40,504 nt of DNA from Sphingobacteriales bacterium (lineage in GTDB: Bacteria > Bacteroidota > Bacteroidia > Chitinophagales > Chitinophagaceae): contig SEFP01000007.1 in assembly GCA_004144185.1 (NCBI GenBank), forward strand, positions 1 through 40,504. Reading direction: 5' to 3'. Position numbers and translations under genes: made by a program. Under the pieces are notes generated by a model. The model was given only the letters and a program-made list of their open reading frames with translations, was not told the DNA's origin and did not search any database. Positions 1 through 6,074 of the stretch are shown in pieces; within the stretch, counting starts at the first letter, position 1, and every line of letters begins with the position of its first letter.

Positions 1-300
1 GCAGGGTGGGCCATTATAGACGCTTGGAAGAAGAAGCACGGTAAGCCTAAAAAGTACCAAGTATTCGATGATCCGGTGCTCGACAGGATGGTGCAGAGCT
101 TTTACAAAACATACTTCTGGGATAAGATCTGGGGTGACAAGATCCGGAGTCAGGCGTTCGCCAATGATCACTATGACGCAGCCGTAAATCACGGCAATAA
201 AAAAGCCATCATTCTAGCGCAAATAGCGCTGGATCAGGTGGAGACCGGCCGGATGGATATTTCCTTACTCGACAAAATCAACAACACGCATGCAGCCTAG
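1..300 (+). CDS. Phage endolysin, GH108-like muramidase (C-terminal part)
   Basis: The reading frame is open from base 1, so the start lies outside the window; 99 residues are visible. The segment FYKTYFWDKIWGDKI followed by a D-A-A-V-N-H-G stretch matches the pattern of glycoside hydrolase family 108 / peptidoglycan-binding muramidases, in which the substrate-groove sequence YWDxIxGD precedes a helix with FDxxVNxG. The N-terminal catalytic Glu of that family would be off the left edge. The expected role is cleavage of host peptidoglycan at the end of the lytic cycle. The next gene starts inside the last 11 bases of this one, as is usual for lysis cassettes. The family call is from motif memory and is fairly confident; activity cannot be judged from a fragment. 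Confidence 0.7.
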   Translation, partial: AGWAIIDAWKKKHGKPKKYQVFDDPVLDRMVQSFYKTYFWDKIWGDKIRSQAFANDHYDAAVNHGNKKAIILAQIALDQVETGRMDISLLDKINNTHAA

Positions 301-622
301 AAAACTTCTAATCGTTGGCGCCGTGCTGCTCGCTTCTTGCAGCCGTACTACTTGCCCGCCGTGTCCGACCGCTGGTATTGTGGCCGTCCCAGAAACGCAA
401 GTTTCTCCTGTACATGTTGTGTGGGTTGATACCATCCGGGTGCCAGCCCCGTATCCGGTAGTCGACAGTATTGTTTTCCGGAAAAACGATAGCCTTCATG
501 ACGCGTTGCTGGTAAGCAACTACAGGTTGGCCCGGATCAAAGAATACCTGCGCATCATCAACCGGAATCCCAGCCAGGTGAAGTTCATCAGAGGCTGGCT
601 GAATCGTGTATTTCTGGAATAA
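290..622 (+). CDS. Small phage lipoprotein, spanin-like
   Basis: This encodes 110 residues with a lipoprotein signal: Lys/Arg start, hydrophobic stretch, then LLASC with Cys16 as the likely lipidated residue. A CPPCP motif follows at about 22-26. The C-terminal third is basic and contains RIINRNPSQVKFIRGW, a type of segment I associate with small proteins next to endolysins in Bacteroidota phages. It overlaps the endolysin by 11 bases. A small lipoprotein that overlaps or follows an endolysin is typical of outer-membrane spanins (Rz1 type) or unimolecular spanins. No second transmembrane helix is visible at the C-terminus, so a partner i-spanin would be needed, and spanin function is inferred from position and lipobox only. 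A terminator at 647-687 closes the cassette. Confidence 0.6.
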   Translation: MQPRKLLIVGAVLLASCSRTTCPPCPTAGIVAVPETQVSPVHVVWVDTIRVPAPYPVVDSIVFRKNDSLHDALLVSNYRLARIKEYLRIINRNPSQVKFIRGWLNRVFLE

Positions 623-646
623 TCTCATCCCCTTCCTGAATTACCG

Positions 647-687
647 AAATCCTGTGCAACATAATCTGTGCAGGATTTTTTATTTTT
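647..687 (+). terminator. Terminator after the lysis cassette
   Basis: The arms AAATCCTG (647-654) and CAGGATTT (671-678) pair perfectly. The stem can extend inward with one bulge (GCA/TGT region), and a T-rich tract follows (TTTATTTTT). It lies 25 bases after the lipoprotein stop. Confidence 0.75.
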
Positions 688-942
688 AGTGCAGACCATT
701 AGTTGTAAACGTTGTAGCCTTGGTTAAGACAAAAACTTATTTTTCACTTTTAGAAAACATTCACTACTGATCTGAACCATAATTTAAGGATGATAAATTA
801 CGAACGCATTCTTGTTGCAACTTAAAAAGCCCTCAAACTCCCTAAAATCAACCACTTTAAAAATTATTTTACCTAATTGCAAAACTTGTTTGTTTTGCTT
901 TTAATCTTGTTGTTATCTTTGCATGAGTTTACCAAGGATATC
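688..942. other. AT-rich intergenic DNA with the promoter of the next gene
   Basis: No open frame of note lies between the lysis terminator and the ATG at 943. The stretch is AT-rich and contains the promoter at 890-921. An in-frame TTG at 877 would add a hydrophobic 22-residue N-terminus, but it sits upstream of the likely transcription start, so I do not use it. Confidence 0.5.
890..921 (+). promoter_or_regulatory. Bacteroidota-type promoter
   Basis: TTG at 890-892 is followed after 21 bases by TATCTTTG at 914-921, which matches TAnnTTTG. Transcription would start near 927, about 15 bases before the ATG at 943. Confidence 0.6.
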
Positions 943-1797
943 ATGGATCAAAACGAAGATTTCCAAGAAGAGCATAGAATCGAAGAGGCCTCCAAAAGAT
1001 CAGTTGAGAGGAGCGCAGCTTACCCAGCCGTTAGTATCGAAGAAGCTCTGGCTTTTTCCAATGAGCTGTACAAAGCTTTTCGAAGTGAATATACAAAAAG
1101 AGATACTATTTCTAAGGTCGTAGAAAGCAGCAGTATTAATCGTACTGTTGGGGCAGCAGGACACTACGGGTTTTTAGAGCGCGAAAAAGATTCCTACAGA
1201 ATTTCAGAATTGTACAAAACCATATTCAGAAATCTATCGGATAACGATACTGCTCAGGCCTTATTGCGTGCGTTTTATAATCCCAAACTTTATAAAGAGC
1301 TGGTGGATAAGTATGATGGTGACGAGCTACCTACTAGATTGGCTCCCACGCTCGCTGCATTCCACAGAATTACTGACTCCGCAGCACCTTTTGCAGCAGA
1401 AGTATTTTTAGAAAATGCAAGGTTTGTTGGGGTGCTAGGAGAGGATAATGTTCTTAACTACAAGAGAAGAGCGCTCGAATTAAGTGACCCAGATATCAAA
1501 ATAGGAAGTAAGGGCGAGGATTCTCCTTTTAGATCAGCTGAAAACACCTACAATCGTGAAGTTCCTTCCCAAGAGAAAGGGGATCTGTTTTCACCGCCAG
1601 CAGTTGTGCAACAACCAATAGAAGAAGCATCGCAGACAACATCTCAAAAACTACTGCCAGAAGTGGCTGATGGGGAGCGCCTCTCAATTAAATTAACTGG
1701 AGGTAAGTATGCTTATCTTACTTATCCACGTGATTTGAACGAAAAAGACTTTGAGATTCTCCGCTTGCAGCTTCAAGCTTTAGCCCTTACTATCTAA
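943..1797 (+). CDS. Winged-helix protein of DUF5343 type (prophage cargo)
   Basis: This encodes 284 residues, counting from ATG 943, which lies just downstream of a good promoter; an in-frame TTG at 877 would add a spurious hydrophobic leader. Residues about 25-110 begin YPAVSIEEAL and continue with a helix-turn-helix-like region ending in GHYGFLER and a wing-like segment. Then comes an alpha-helical region (AFYNPKLYKELVDKY, AAEVFLENARFVGVL). That order is what I know from DUF5343 proteins, which are DNA-binding-like proteins often found in mobile DNA. A low-complexity linker leads to a short C-terminal beta/alpha unit (GGKYAYLTYPRDLNEKDFE) also seen at the end of that family. There is no signal peptide, so it is cytosolic. 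It is the first gene of a possible cargo operon with the two small genes that follow. The function is unknown; regulator or phage-exclusion factor are both guesses. Confidence 0.7.
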   Translation: MDQNEDFQEEHRIEEASKRSVERSAAYPAVSIEEALAFSNELYKAFRSEYTKRDTISKVVESSSINRTVGAAGHYGFLEREKDSYRISELYKTIFRNLSDNDTAQALLRAFYNPKLYKELVDKYDGDELPTRLAPTLAAFHRITDSAAPFAAEVFLENARFVGVLGEDNVLNYKRRALELSDPDIKIGSKGEDSPFRSAENTYNREVPSQEKGDLFSPPAVVQQPIEEASQTTSQKLLPEVADGERLSIKLTGGKYAYLTYPRDLNEKDFEILRLQLQALALTI

Positions 1798-1807
1798 AAA
1801 TACAGAG

Positions 1808-2146
1808 ATGTTTTTGATTGAGCCGCAGGTACCAGATCGTTTCATTACGACAGTAGACACGAACTATTTGTTAAAAATATCTGAAAATAGCGCAACCTTT
1901 GCAGTTGTGCTTACCTTCGCGGTGACATTGGTCCTGGGAGTTTCTACTCCATACTGGCTGCATCGCACTAGTAACCTTATTAAGAACCGGCAACTGGTAA
2001 TTGCCGGTTCTTTGCGTTTATACCTCATTGGTGCAAGTCCAAAATGCAACGAGGCTGCTAAGAAATGCCTTATTATCCAACCCTTAAAATTTGAAGACCA
2101 ATGTCAAAGAAGTCTACAGGTTTGTGCCCCAAATGTGGACACCTAA
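1808..2146 (+). CDS. Possible small membrane protein
   Basis: This frame of up to 112 residues starts 10 bases after the DUF5343-like gene, so it could be the second gene of that unit. Residues about 30-50 (FAVVLTFAVTLVLGVSTPYW) form one plausible membrane helix. A perfect 12-bp hairpin at 1982-2012 falls inside the frame near codon 59, and the residues after it look unlike a folded protein. The 3' end also overlaps the zinc-ribbon gene at 2101. The real product may therefore be a short one-helix peptide, or the frame may not be translated. I do not recognise a family. Confidence 0.3.
   Translation: MFLIEPQVPDRFITTVDTNYLLKISENSATFAVVLTFAVTLVLGVSTPYWLHRTSNLIKNRQLVIAGSLRLYLIGASPKCNEAAKKCLIIQPLKFEDQCQRSLQVCAPNVDT
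1982..2012. other. Perfect 12-bp hairpin inside a short frame
   Basis: AAGAACCGGCAA (1982-1993) and TTGCCGGTTCTT (2001-2012) pair without mismatch around a 7-base loop. Only TTTGCGTTTAT follows, so it would be a weak intrinsic terminator. It could also be a protein-binding site or an RNA processing signal. Confidence 0.6.
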
Positions 2147-2253
2147 AAAATAAGGAAATATTTTGTAGGACTATAACCGTAAAAGGTGTAGTGCGTATCC
2201 CTACAAACGGTCAGTTTTTCCATTTTTGGGTGTGCGATTGCGCGCGCAAGTAA
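2101..2253 (+). CDS. Small zinc-ribbon-like protein, 50 aa
   Basis: This 50-residue frame runs from ATG 2101 to TAA 2253. It has CPKC at residues 9-12 followed by GH, a further Cys at 22, and a C-terminal CDC at 45-47. Two spaced Cys pairs of this kind can hold one zinc, as in minimal zinc ribbons, and the basic ends suit nucleic-acid binding. The segment between them (VKGVVRIPTNGQFFHFWVC) looks like the beta strands of such a fold. A strong terminator at 2306-2345 follows 52 bases downstream, which supports a transcript ending here. No ribosome-binding site is obvious. The zinc-ribbon reading rests on Cys spacing only. Confidence 0.5.
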   Translation: MSKKSTGLCPKCGHLKNKEIFCRTITVKGVVRIPTNGQFFHFWVCDCARK

Positions 2254-2305
2254 GCTCAGAACGTCTGCATACTGAGGGTGTTACCAGCTCCTTTAGTAGA
2301 GTTCT

Positions 2306-2345
2306 CAAGCCCTTCCTCCGAAAGTAGGAAGGGCTTGTCTTTATT
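2306..2345 (+). terminator. Strong intrinsic terminator
   Basis: CAAGCCCTTCCT (2306-2317) pairs perfectly with AGGAAGGGCTTG (2326-2337) around an 8-base loop, and TCTTTATT follows. It ends the cargo transcript that starts near 927. Confidence 0.85.
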
Positions 2346-2386
2346 GTACTTTTAGGTATTATATACATCATTTAGGCATTACCTCC

Positions 2387-2581
2387 ATGAGTCGTCTCCT
2401 CTTTCTAGCCCTGATCGTCTTCAATCTTGCTGGAGCTGTTATAGATCTGTATCGCATGGCCACCGAGATGCACGACTTGAAGCCTCAGATGATTCCGGAA
2501 CTCGGCTGTTACAAATTGATGATTGGTAAGTATGTGGCGTCCTACGAGGAACTGGGCGTACCGGAAGGGACTGTCGACTGA
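2387..2581 (+). CDS. Possible small membrane-anchored protein, 64 aa
   Basis: This frame has an N-terminal hydrophobic segment (residues 3-20, RLLFLALIVFNLAGAVI) that could be a membrane anchor or signal, followed by a short polar region with a single Cys. No clear Shine-Dalgarno sequence or promoter stands out, and the last 40 bases overlap the leftward gene at 2542-2910. I recognise no family. The amphipathic, Met-rich composition is plausible for a small phage membrane protein, but the frame could also be chance. Confidence 0.3.
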   Translation: MSRLLFLALIVFNLAGAVIDLYRMATEMHDLKPQMIPELGCYKLMIGKYVASYEELGVPEGTVD

Positions 2582-2910
2582 AGCTCGTGAATTACGATCT
2601 GCACCTCTTTAGCTGAAGAGTACAGCCGCCGACACAGCTTATCCATTTCCCATCCAGAAATAAAGTAAATGGAGCTGCTGTCCATCAATTCGCTGAAAAG
2701 CAATTGTAATCGGTCAATTGGATCGTCGGGGTTGAAATTGCAGGCTAATGCCAGCTCCAGATATGGCTCTGTGTCCAAATCTTCCGCTGAATTAAAAATG
2801 TGTGCATCAGGATGCTCCAGCTGTAGTCGCTGTTTTGCAGCTGAGAACTCATAGGACACCAGCTCTGGATCGCGGTTAAGAGTTGGTGTCCTATGAGAAA
2901 TATCTTGCAC
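2542..2910 (-). CDS. DUF4406-like (nucleoside deoxyribosyltransferase-like) protein, possibly frameshifted
   Basis: The frame gives 122 residues from a GTG. From about residue 18 it reads like the DUF4406 family common in phages: a helix with YEFSAAKQRLQ, then HIFNSAEDLD (usually VxNPxxLD), a helical middle, and SSSIYFISGWEMDKLCRRLYSSAKEV, matching the family pattern of a strand, GWExSxGxxxE and a helix. The usual opening strand (KIYISG) is absent in this frame, but the -1 frame starting ATG 2913 gives MCKIFLIGHQ, which fits it well. A 19-bp inverted repeat at 2848-2897 sits exactly between the two pieces. A small frameshift or rearrangement at that repeat may have broken the gene. Function in phages is unclear; nucleotide metabolism is inferred from fold only. 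Confidence 0.45.
   Translation of the reverse strand: MQDISHRTPTLNRDPELVSYEFSAAKQRLQLEHPDAHIFNSAEDLDTEPYLELALACNFNPDDPIDRLQLLFSELMDSSSIYFISGWEMDKLCRRLYSSAKEVQIVIHELQSTVPSGTPSSS
2848..2897. repeat. 19-bp inverted repeat at the 5' end of the DUF4406-like gene
   Basis: The left arm 2848-2866 and right arm 2879-2897 are reverse complements over 19 bp with one mismatch (at 2883) and a 12-base spacer. The shared core is CATAGGACACCA and its complement. It lies where the reading frame of the DUF4406-like gene appears to shift. Confidence 0.75.
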
Positions 2911-2961
2911 ATCGTTCCGGAAATTAAGACCAATCTGATTTATTACTTCATAGCCCCAAAA

Positions 2962-2987
2962 CGGGCACCTCGTAATCGAAGCGCCCG
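2962..2987 (-). terminator. Weak terminator of the lipoprotein gene
   Basis: On the minus strand CGGGC and GCCCG flank a loop and are followed by TTTT. The stem is 5 bp plus one pair beyond a mismatch. It lies just after the leftward lipoprotein gene at 3011. Confidence 0.35.
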
Positions 2988-3010
2988 CTGGATCTGGTTT
3001 TCTAAAGAGG

Positions 3011-3523
3011 TTATTTCTGAGTCAGGTTCATTGAAAAAGGGACCGTGGTGCTATCTGCGTGTACATTCAACCGTGTATTAGGTATCACGATTGAGTATTT
3101 CCCATCTTTGAGCGTGATAATAGCACTTCCGTTGGTAGTCTCAGTTGCCATATAAGCTTCTTTCTGAATGGGCATACTAATTTCAAGACCTACTTGGTTA
3201 GACTCTAGCGAGCGGTCCTCATCATAAACTTGGTAAGTGCCGGCGGCAAGGCTATCCTTGAAAAGTAGAAAAAGCAGCATTTCAGTTCTGCCATCCGTTA
3301 AGTTAGTGGCACCAATCGTCAACTGCTTCTTATCACTGGTGAGTCTGAAAAAAGTACCAGTACCTCCATAGGCATAGGTTTTCCCGTTCAGTGTGATACT
3401 ACCACTGCTGGTACTACCAGTACCGTTGGTTCCAGGGGTAGTGGTACTGCTTGAACTGTCATCCTTCTTGCAGGAAGTGAAGGCTACAGTCAGCGCCAAG
3501 GCGCTGAGAAGAATTTTTTTCAT
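3011..3523 (-). CDS. Lipoprotein of unknown function
   Basis: This encodes 170 residues. A signal peptide ends in the lipobox FTSC (Cys18), followed by KKDDSSSS, the type of charged/Ser tether seen on surface-exposed Bacteroidota lipoproteins. A Thr/Gly/Ser-rich linker to about residue 42 leads into a beta-rich domain opening SITLNGKTYAYGGTG, with alternating strands and a late ITLKDGKYSIVIP segment. This resembles the small beta-sandwich domains of many Bacteroidota lipoproteins, but I cannot name a family. It is transcribed leftward on its own, between the integrase terminator and the DUF4406-like gene. It may be a lysogenic-conversion gene altering the host surface (inference). Confidence 0.75.
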   Translation of the reverse strand: MKKILLSALALTVAFTSCKKDDSSSSTTTPGTNGTGSTSSGSITLNGKTYAYGGTGTFFRLTSDKKQLTIGATNLTDGRTEMLLFLLFKDSLAAGTYQVYDEDRSLESNQVGLEISMPIQKEAYMATETTNGSAIITLKDGKYSIVIPNTRLNVHADSTTVPFSMNLTQK

Positions 3524-3550
3524 GATGTGGAAGAGAGTATAGAATAGTGT

Positions 3551-3574
3551 TTAAAAAACCCTGCAACTTGCAGG
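3551..3574 (-). terminator. Terminator after the integrase
   Basis: On the minus strand CCTGCA and TGCAGG pair around the loop AGT, followed by G and six T. It lies about 70 bases past the integrase stop. Confidence 0.65.
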
Positions 3575-3643
3575 TGGCCGTGAAAATACTCTTTCAACGA
3601 TACCAAAGCAAGGGTGGTAAGCAGAGGACACTTCACTATTCAA

Positions 3644-4888
3644 CTAAAGTGGTTTCGTTTTCCGGCGCAGTTCTTCTTCCATACGCTCTTTCTCGCCGTG
3701 CGTATAAATCATCGTCGTGCTCATCTTAGTATGCCCGTACTGGCTCGACACCGCGTGTAACGATATCCCCGTTTCGCGCTTATCGTCACCTCCCAGCCCC
3801 TTAAAGCTGTAGAGAGATACGTTCAGACCCAAATCATCTTTTACAATGTCCTTCCAGTTCTTGGAGGCATAGTCCGCCGGCATGCGCCGTGGTCCAGGCA
3901 TAAAATACTTGGAAAAGACGAACCAGGTAGGTGGTTTGCTTTCCAGCTTCATTTTCCGGAGCGTCTTCATCAGGCCATCCGGAATCGGCACCTGCCGAGC
4001 GATACGGGTTTTGCTGCCGCCGTCGCGTGGGTATAAGTTAATATAGGCACTGTTCCAGTCGATATCGCAGATTCGGATCGAGAAGATCTCGTTTGGCCGG
4101 ATACCGGTCTGATATTCCGTATCCAAGTAGTCGTAGAAGCGTGGCCACTTCAGCTGGAGGGTGGATTTAATCATCTCCCGCTCTGACTTCGAAGCGTGCC
4201 GGTGCACATTGGTTTTAATGGCAGGGCGCTCTTTGATCTTAGTGGCCGGATTATACTCCAGCGCTTCGAATTCAACCAGCTCAGACAGGATGCAAAGCAG
4301 ATAGCCCTTGTATTTATTGTAGAAGTTTCCGGTAACCTCTTGGCCTTTACCTTCTTTATCGTAATCAGCCTGGCGATCGCGTACCATCTGGGACATGATT
4401 TCCTTAATGTGCATACGGCGGATCTCCCGGATCGGTTTGACATCCAGCTGCAGGGCAGTGGCCGCCCGCTGTGCAAATCGCAATCCTGTTTTAAAGCAAC
4501 CGTAGGACTTATTGGCCAAGTGGGGGCGTTTCTCCTCCAGGGCAAACGCGATCGCCTCATTGAACGGCCGGTCGGCCAGTGCTACTTCTTTGGGCGTCTC
4601 CTGCTCCAATTCTTCCTTTTCACGCTGAATGCGTTGGAGGTAGGCTTCGATCTTCTCGTGATGTGGATTCCAGCCGGATTTGAGATGCTCGGTGAGCAGC
4701 GCTATAATGGCTTTGCCTTCGGCACGGCGCTCGGCGGCCGTCTTCAGGTAGTTGATGCCGAGGCGAACAGGGTAGTGTTTACGTACCTGGCAGGTAGGGC
4801 ACGTGTGCCGGAAGCCGACGTACCACTCGCGTGACACGTCAGCTCCGCACTCGTTAAGTGTGGGTTCTGTAAAACCTTGTTTGGTCAT
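3644..4888 (-). CDS. int: Prophage tyrosine recombinase (integrase)
   Basis: This encodes 414 residues. The N-terminal part (about 18-75) carries REWYVGFRHTCPTC and an arm-binding-like segment with GWNP. A SAM-like core-binding domain spans about 105-215 and the catalytic domain about 230-400. Visible catalytic positions are Arg264 (TGIRPNEI), a Lys293 candidate (GGSKTR), His386 (QYGHTKMSTT) and Tyr395 (MIYTHGE). At the second box, where most family members have HxxR, this protein has Tyr360-Ser-Phe-Lys363, followed by GLGGDD instead of the H-T-x-A context. Integrases with YSxK at this place occur in Bacteroidota elements as far as I recall. It lies 78 bases from the 3' end of tRNA-Ser(CGA), so it should integrate there. 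Directionality factors are not seen. Confidence 0.92.
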   Translation of the reverse strand: MTKQGFTEPTLNECGADVSREWYVGFRHTCPTCQVRKHYPVRLGINYLKTAAERRAEGKAIIALLTEHLKSGWNPHHEKIEAYLQRIQREKEELEQETPKEVALADRPFNEAIAFALEEKRPHLANKSYGCFKTGLRFAQRAATALQLDVKPIREIRRMHIKEIMSQMVRDRQADYDKEGKGQEVTGNFYNKYKGYLLCILSELVEFEALEYNPATKIKERPAIKTNVHRHASKSEREMIKSTLQLKWPRFYDYLDTEYQTGIRPNEIFSIRICDIDWNSAYINLYPRDGGSKTRIARQVPIPDGLMKTLRKMKLESKPPTWFVFSKYFMPGPRRMPADYASKNWKDIVKDDLGLNVSLYSFKGLGGDDKRETGISLHAVSSQYGHTKMSTTMIYTHGEKERMEEELRRKTKPL

Positions 4889-4966
4889 AACCGTTTGACT
4901 TTTTGTTTGACAAAATCAGACGGCGCTTCGGAAACATAGACCGGACGCGGCTTTCAGAGCACTGAG

Positions 4967-5053
4967 CGGAGAGAGAGGGATTCGAACCCCCGGTACCCTT
5001 GCGAGTACTTCGCATTTCGAGTGCGACCCATTCGACCTCTCTGGCATCTCTCC
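4967..5053 (-). tRNA. tRNA-Ser(CGA)
   Basis: The acceptor stem GGAGAGA/TCTCTCC has discriminator G. The anticodon stem TCGCA/TGCGA frames the loop CTCGAAA with anticodon CGA, there is a long variable arm typical of serine tRNAs, and the T-loop is GTTCGAATC. CCA is not encoded. The 3' end faces the integrase, making this the likely attachment site. No promoter of its own is visible; it follows tRNA-Ser(TGA) across a hairpin. Confidence 0.95.
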
Positions 5054-5062
5054 ATAAATAGC

Positions 5063-5088
5063 AAAACCCGCGACTGGCGCGGGTTTTT
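5063..5088. terminator. Hairpin between the two tRNA-Ser genes
   Basis: AAAACCCGCG (5063-5072) and CGCGGGTTTT (5078-5087) pair perfectly around a 5-base loop. In the tRNA direction (minus) it has a short T-tract, so it could stop or slow transcription before tRNA-Ser(CGA), or serve as a processing hairpin. Confidence 0.7.
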
Positions 5089-5093
5089 GGAAG

Positions 5094-5178
5094 CGGAGAG
5101 AGAGGGATTCGAACCCCCGGACCTGTGACAGTCTTCGGTTTTCAAGACCGACGCAATCGACCACTCTGCCATCTCTCC
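5094..5178 (-). tRNA. tRNA-Ser(TGA)
   Basis: The acceptor stem GGAGAGA/TCTCTCC has discriminator G. The anticodon stem TCGGT/ACCGA frames the loop CTTGAAA with anticodon TGA, a long variable arm is present, and the T-loop is GTTCGAATC. CCA is not encoded. It shares its last 27 bases exactly with tRNA-Ser(CGA). Confidence 0.95.
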
Positions 5179-5182
5179 GCGG

Positions 5183-5213
5183 CGAAAGTAAGGCGGTAAC
5201 TTTAGTTGCCAAA
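5183..5213 (-). promoter_or_regulatory. Promoter of the tRNA-Ser pair
   Basis: Read on the minus strand, TTTG (5213-5210), 19 bases, then TACTTTCG (5190-5183), one base off TAnnTTTG. It ends only 4 bases before the tRNA 5' end. The same layout (TTTG, 19, TACTTTTG) stands before tRNA-Leu. Confidence 0.6.
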
Positions 5214-5306
5214 ATCCAAAATCGGATTTTTTTCGTTTCTATATCGCATGACAGGCGTTTACACCTTGATTTTTTAAACTTTTTGTCCCTCCATCGTCTA
5301 ATTACC

Positions 5307-5978
5307 ATGAAAAAACGATCGTTTCTGTCCGGAATGCTGCTCCTTTCCGGAACGCTTTTCGGATGTGCGCAAACCTCCGAAAACTATTCCCATTCTCAAA
5401 CCTTCCAGAATATGAATCAAACGGCTGTCACCGCTCCTCAAACCAAAACAATGGATACCGCCACGTTCGGCGCCGGCTGCTTCTGGTGTACGGAAGCGCA
5501 GTTTCAACAGCTTAAAGGCGTCGAAAAAGTGGAAAGCGGCTACTCGGGCGGTACGGTTGCAAATCCAACCTATAAGCAGGTCTGCACCGGTACTACCGGT
5601 CATGCCGAAGTGACCCGCATCGTCTACGATCCAACCGTCATTAGTTATGATGAACTGCTGGCCGCATTCTGGCAAACCCATGACCCCACCCAGCTGAACC
5701 GGCAGGGAGCGGATGTAGGCACGCAATACCGTTCAGTGATTTTCTACCATAATGCCGATCAAAAGCAAAAAGCAGAAGCTTACAAGCAATCACTGACTAC
5801 GGAAAAAGCGTTTAGCGGACCGGTCGTAACCGAAATTTCTCCGGAAAATGCTTTTTACAAGGCGGAAGATTACCACCAGAATTATTACAATGAAAATGGC
5901 AGTCAGCCGTATTGCCAGATGGTCGTCCGCCCCAAACTGGACAAGTTCAAGAAAGTATTTGCGGATAAACTGAAGTAA
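5307..5978 (+). CDS. msrA: Peptide methionine-S-sulfoxide reductase MsrA, lipoprotein form
   Basis: This encodes 223 residues from ATG 5307; the in-frame TTG at 5283 would put residues before the signal peptide. It reduces the S-epimer of methionine sulfoxide in damaged proteins, using thiol reductants. The signal peptide ends LFGC (Cys about 22), so the enzyme is exported and lipid-anchored. The catalytic motif GAGCFWCTEA is at about 60, followed by the family segments GVEKVESGYSGG, GHAEVTRIVYDP, DPTQLNRQGADVGTQYRS and EDYHQNYY, covering the whole MsrA domain. It is a single rightward gene with no msrB fused or adjacent; the terminator at 6017-6045 follows. An envelope role against oxidative damage is inferred from the lipobox. 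Confidence 0.95.
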   Translation: MKKRSFLSGMLLLSGTLFGCAQTSENYSHSQTFQNMNQTAVTAPQTKTMDTATFGAGCFWCTEAQFQQLKGVEKVESGYSGGTVANPTYKQVCTGTTGHAEVTRIVYDPTVISYDELLAAFWQTHDPTQLNRQGADVGTQYRSVIFYHNADQKQKAEAYKQSLTTEKAFSGPVVTEISPENAFYKAEDYHQNYYNENGSQPYCQMVVRPKLDKFKKVFADKLK

Positions 5979-6016
5979 CAGTAGCCGACCGGTATACCGA
6001 TATAAAGACTTTTTTG

Positions 6017-6050
6017 ATGAAAGCCGCCCTCAGGACGGCTTTCATTGTTT
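6017..6050. terminator. Bidirectional terminator between msrA and the P-type ATPase
   Basis: ATGAAAGCCG (6017-6026) and CGGCTTTCAT (6036-6045) pair perfectly around a 9-base loop, between two convergent genes. TTGTTTT follows on the plus strand. Confidence 0.8.
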
Positions 6051-6074
6051 TAAACCGGATGCACTGATGCAAGC

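Larger units (their letters stand above)
1..4966. mobile_element. Right end of a prophage inserted at tRNA-Ser
   Basis: A lysis pair at the far left (endolysin and overlapping lipoprotein), phage-type cargo genes and a tyrosine integrase lying directly against tRNA-Ser(CGA) together indicate one end of an integrated phage. The lysis genes read rightward and the integrase leftward, away from the tRNA. By eye, 1-3600 is AT-richer than the host DNA, while the integrase is closer to host composition, so the element looks mosaic. The other end, the structural genes and the second attachment site lie left of the window, so the boundary at 4966 is inferred from the tRNA 3' end and has not been confirmed by a matching direct repeat. 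Confidence 0.75.

Noticed and set aside
4196-4834. 212-residue frame opposite the integrase
   Set aside because: Antisense to a gene with clear recombinase motifs.
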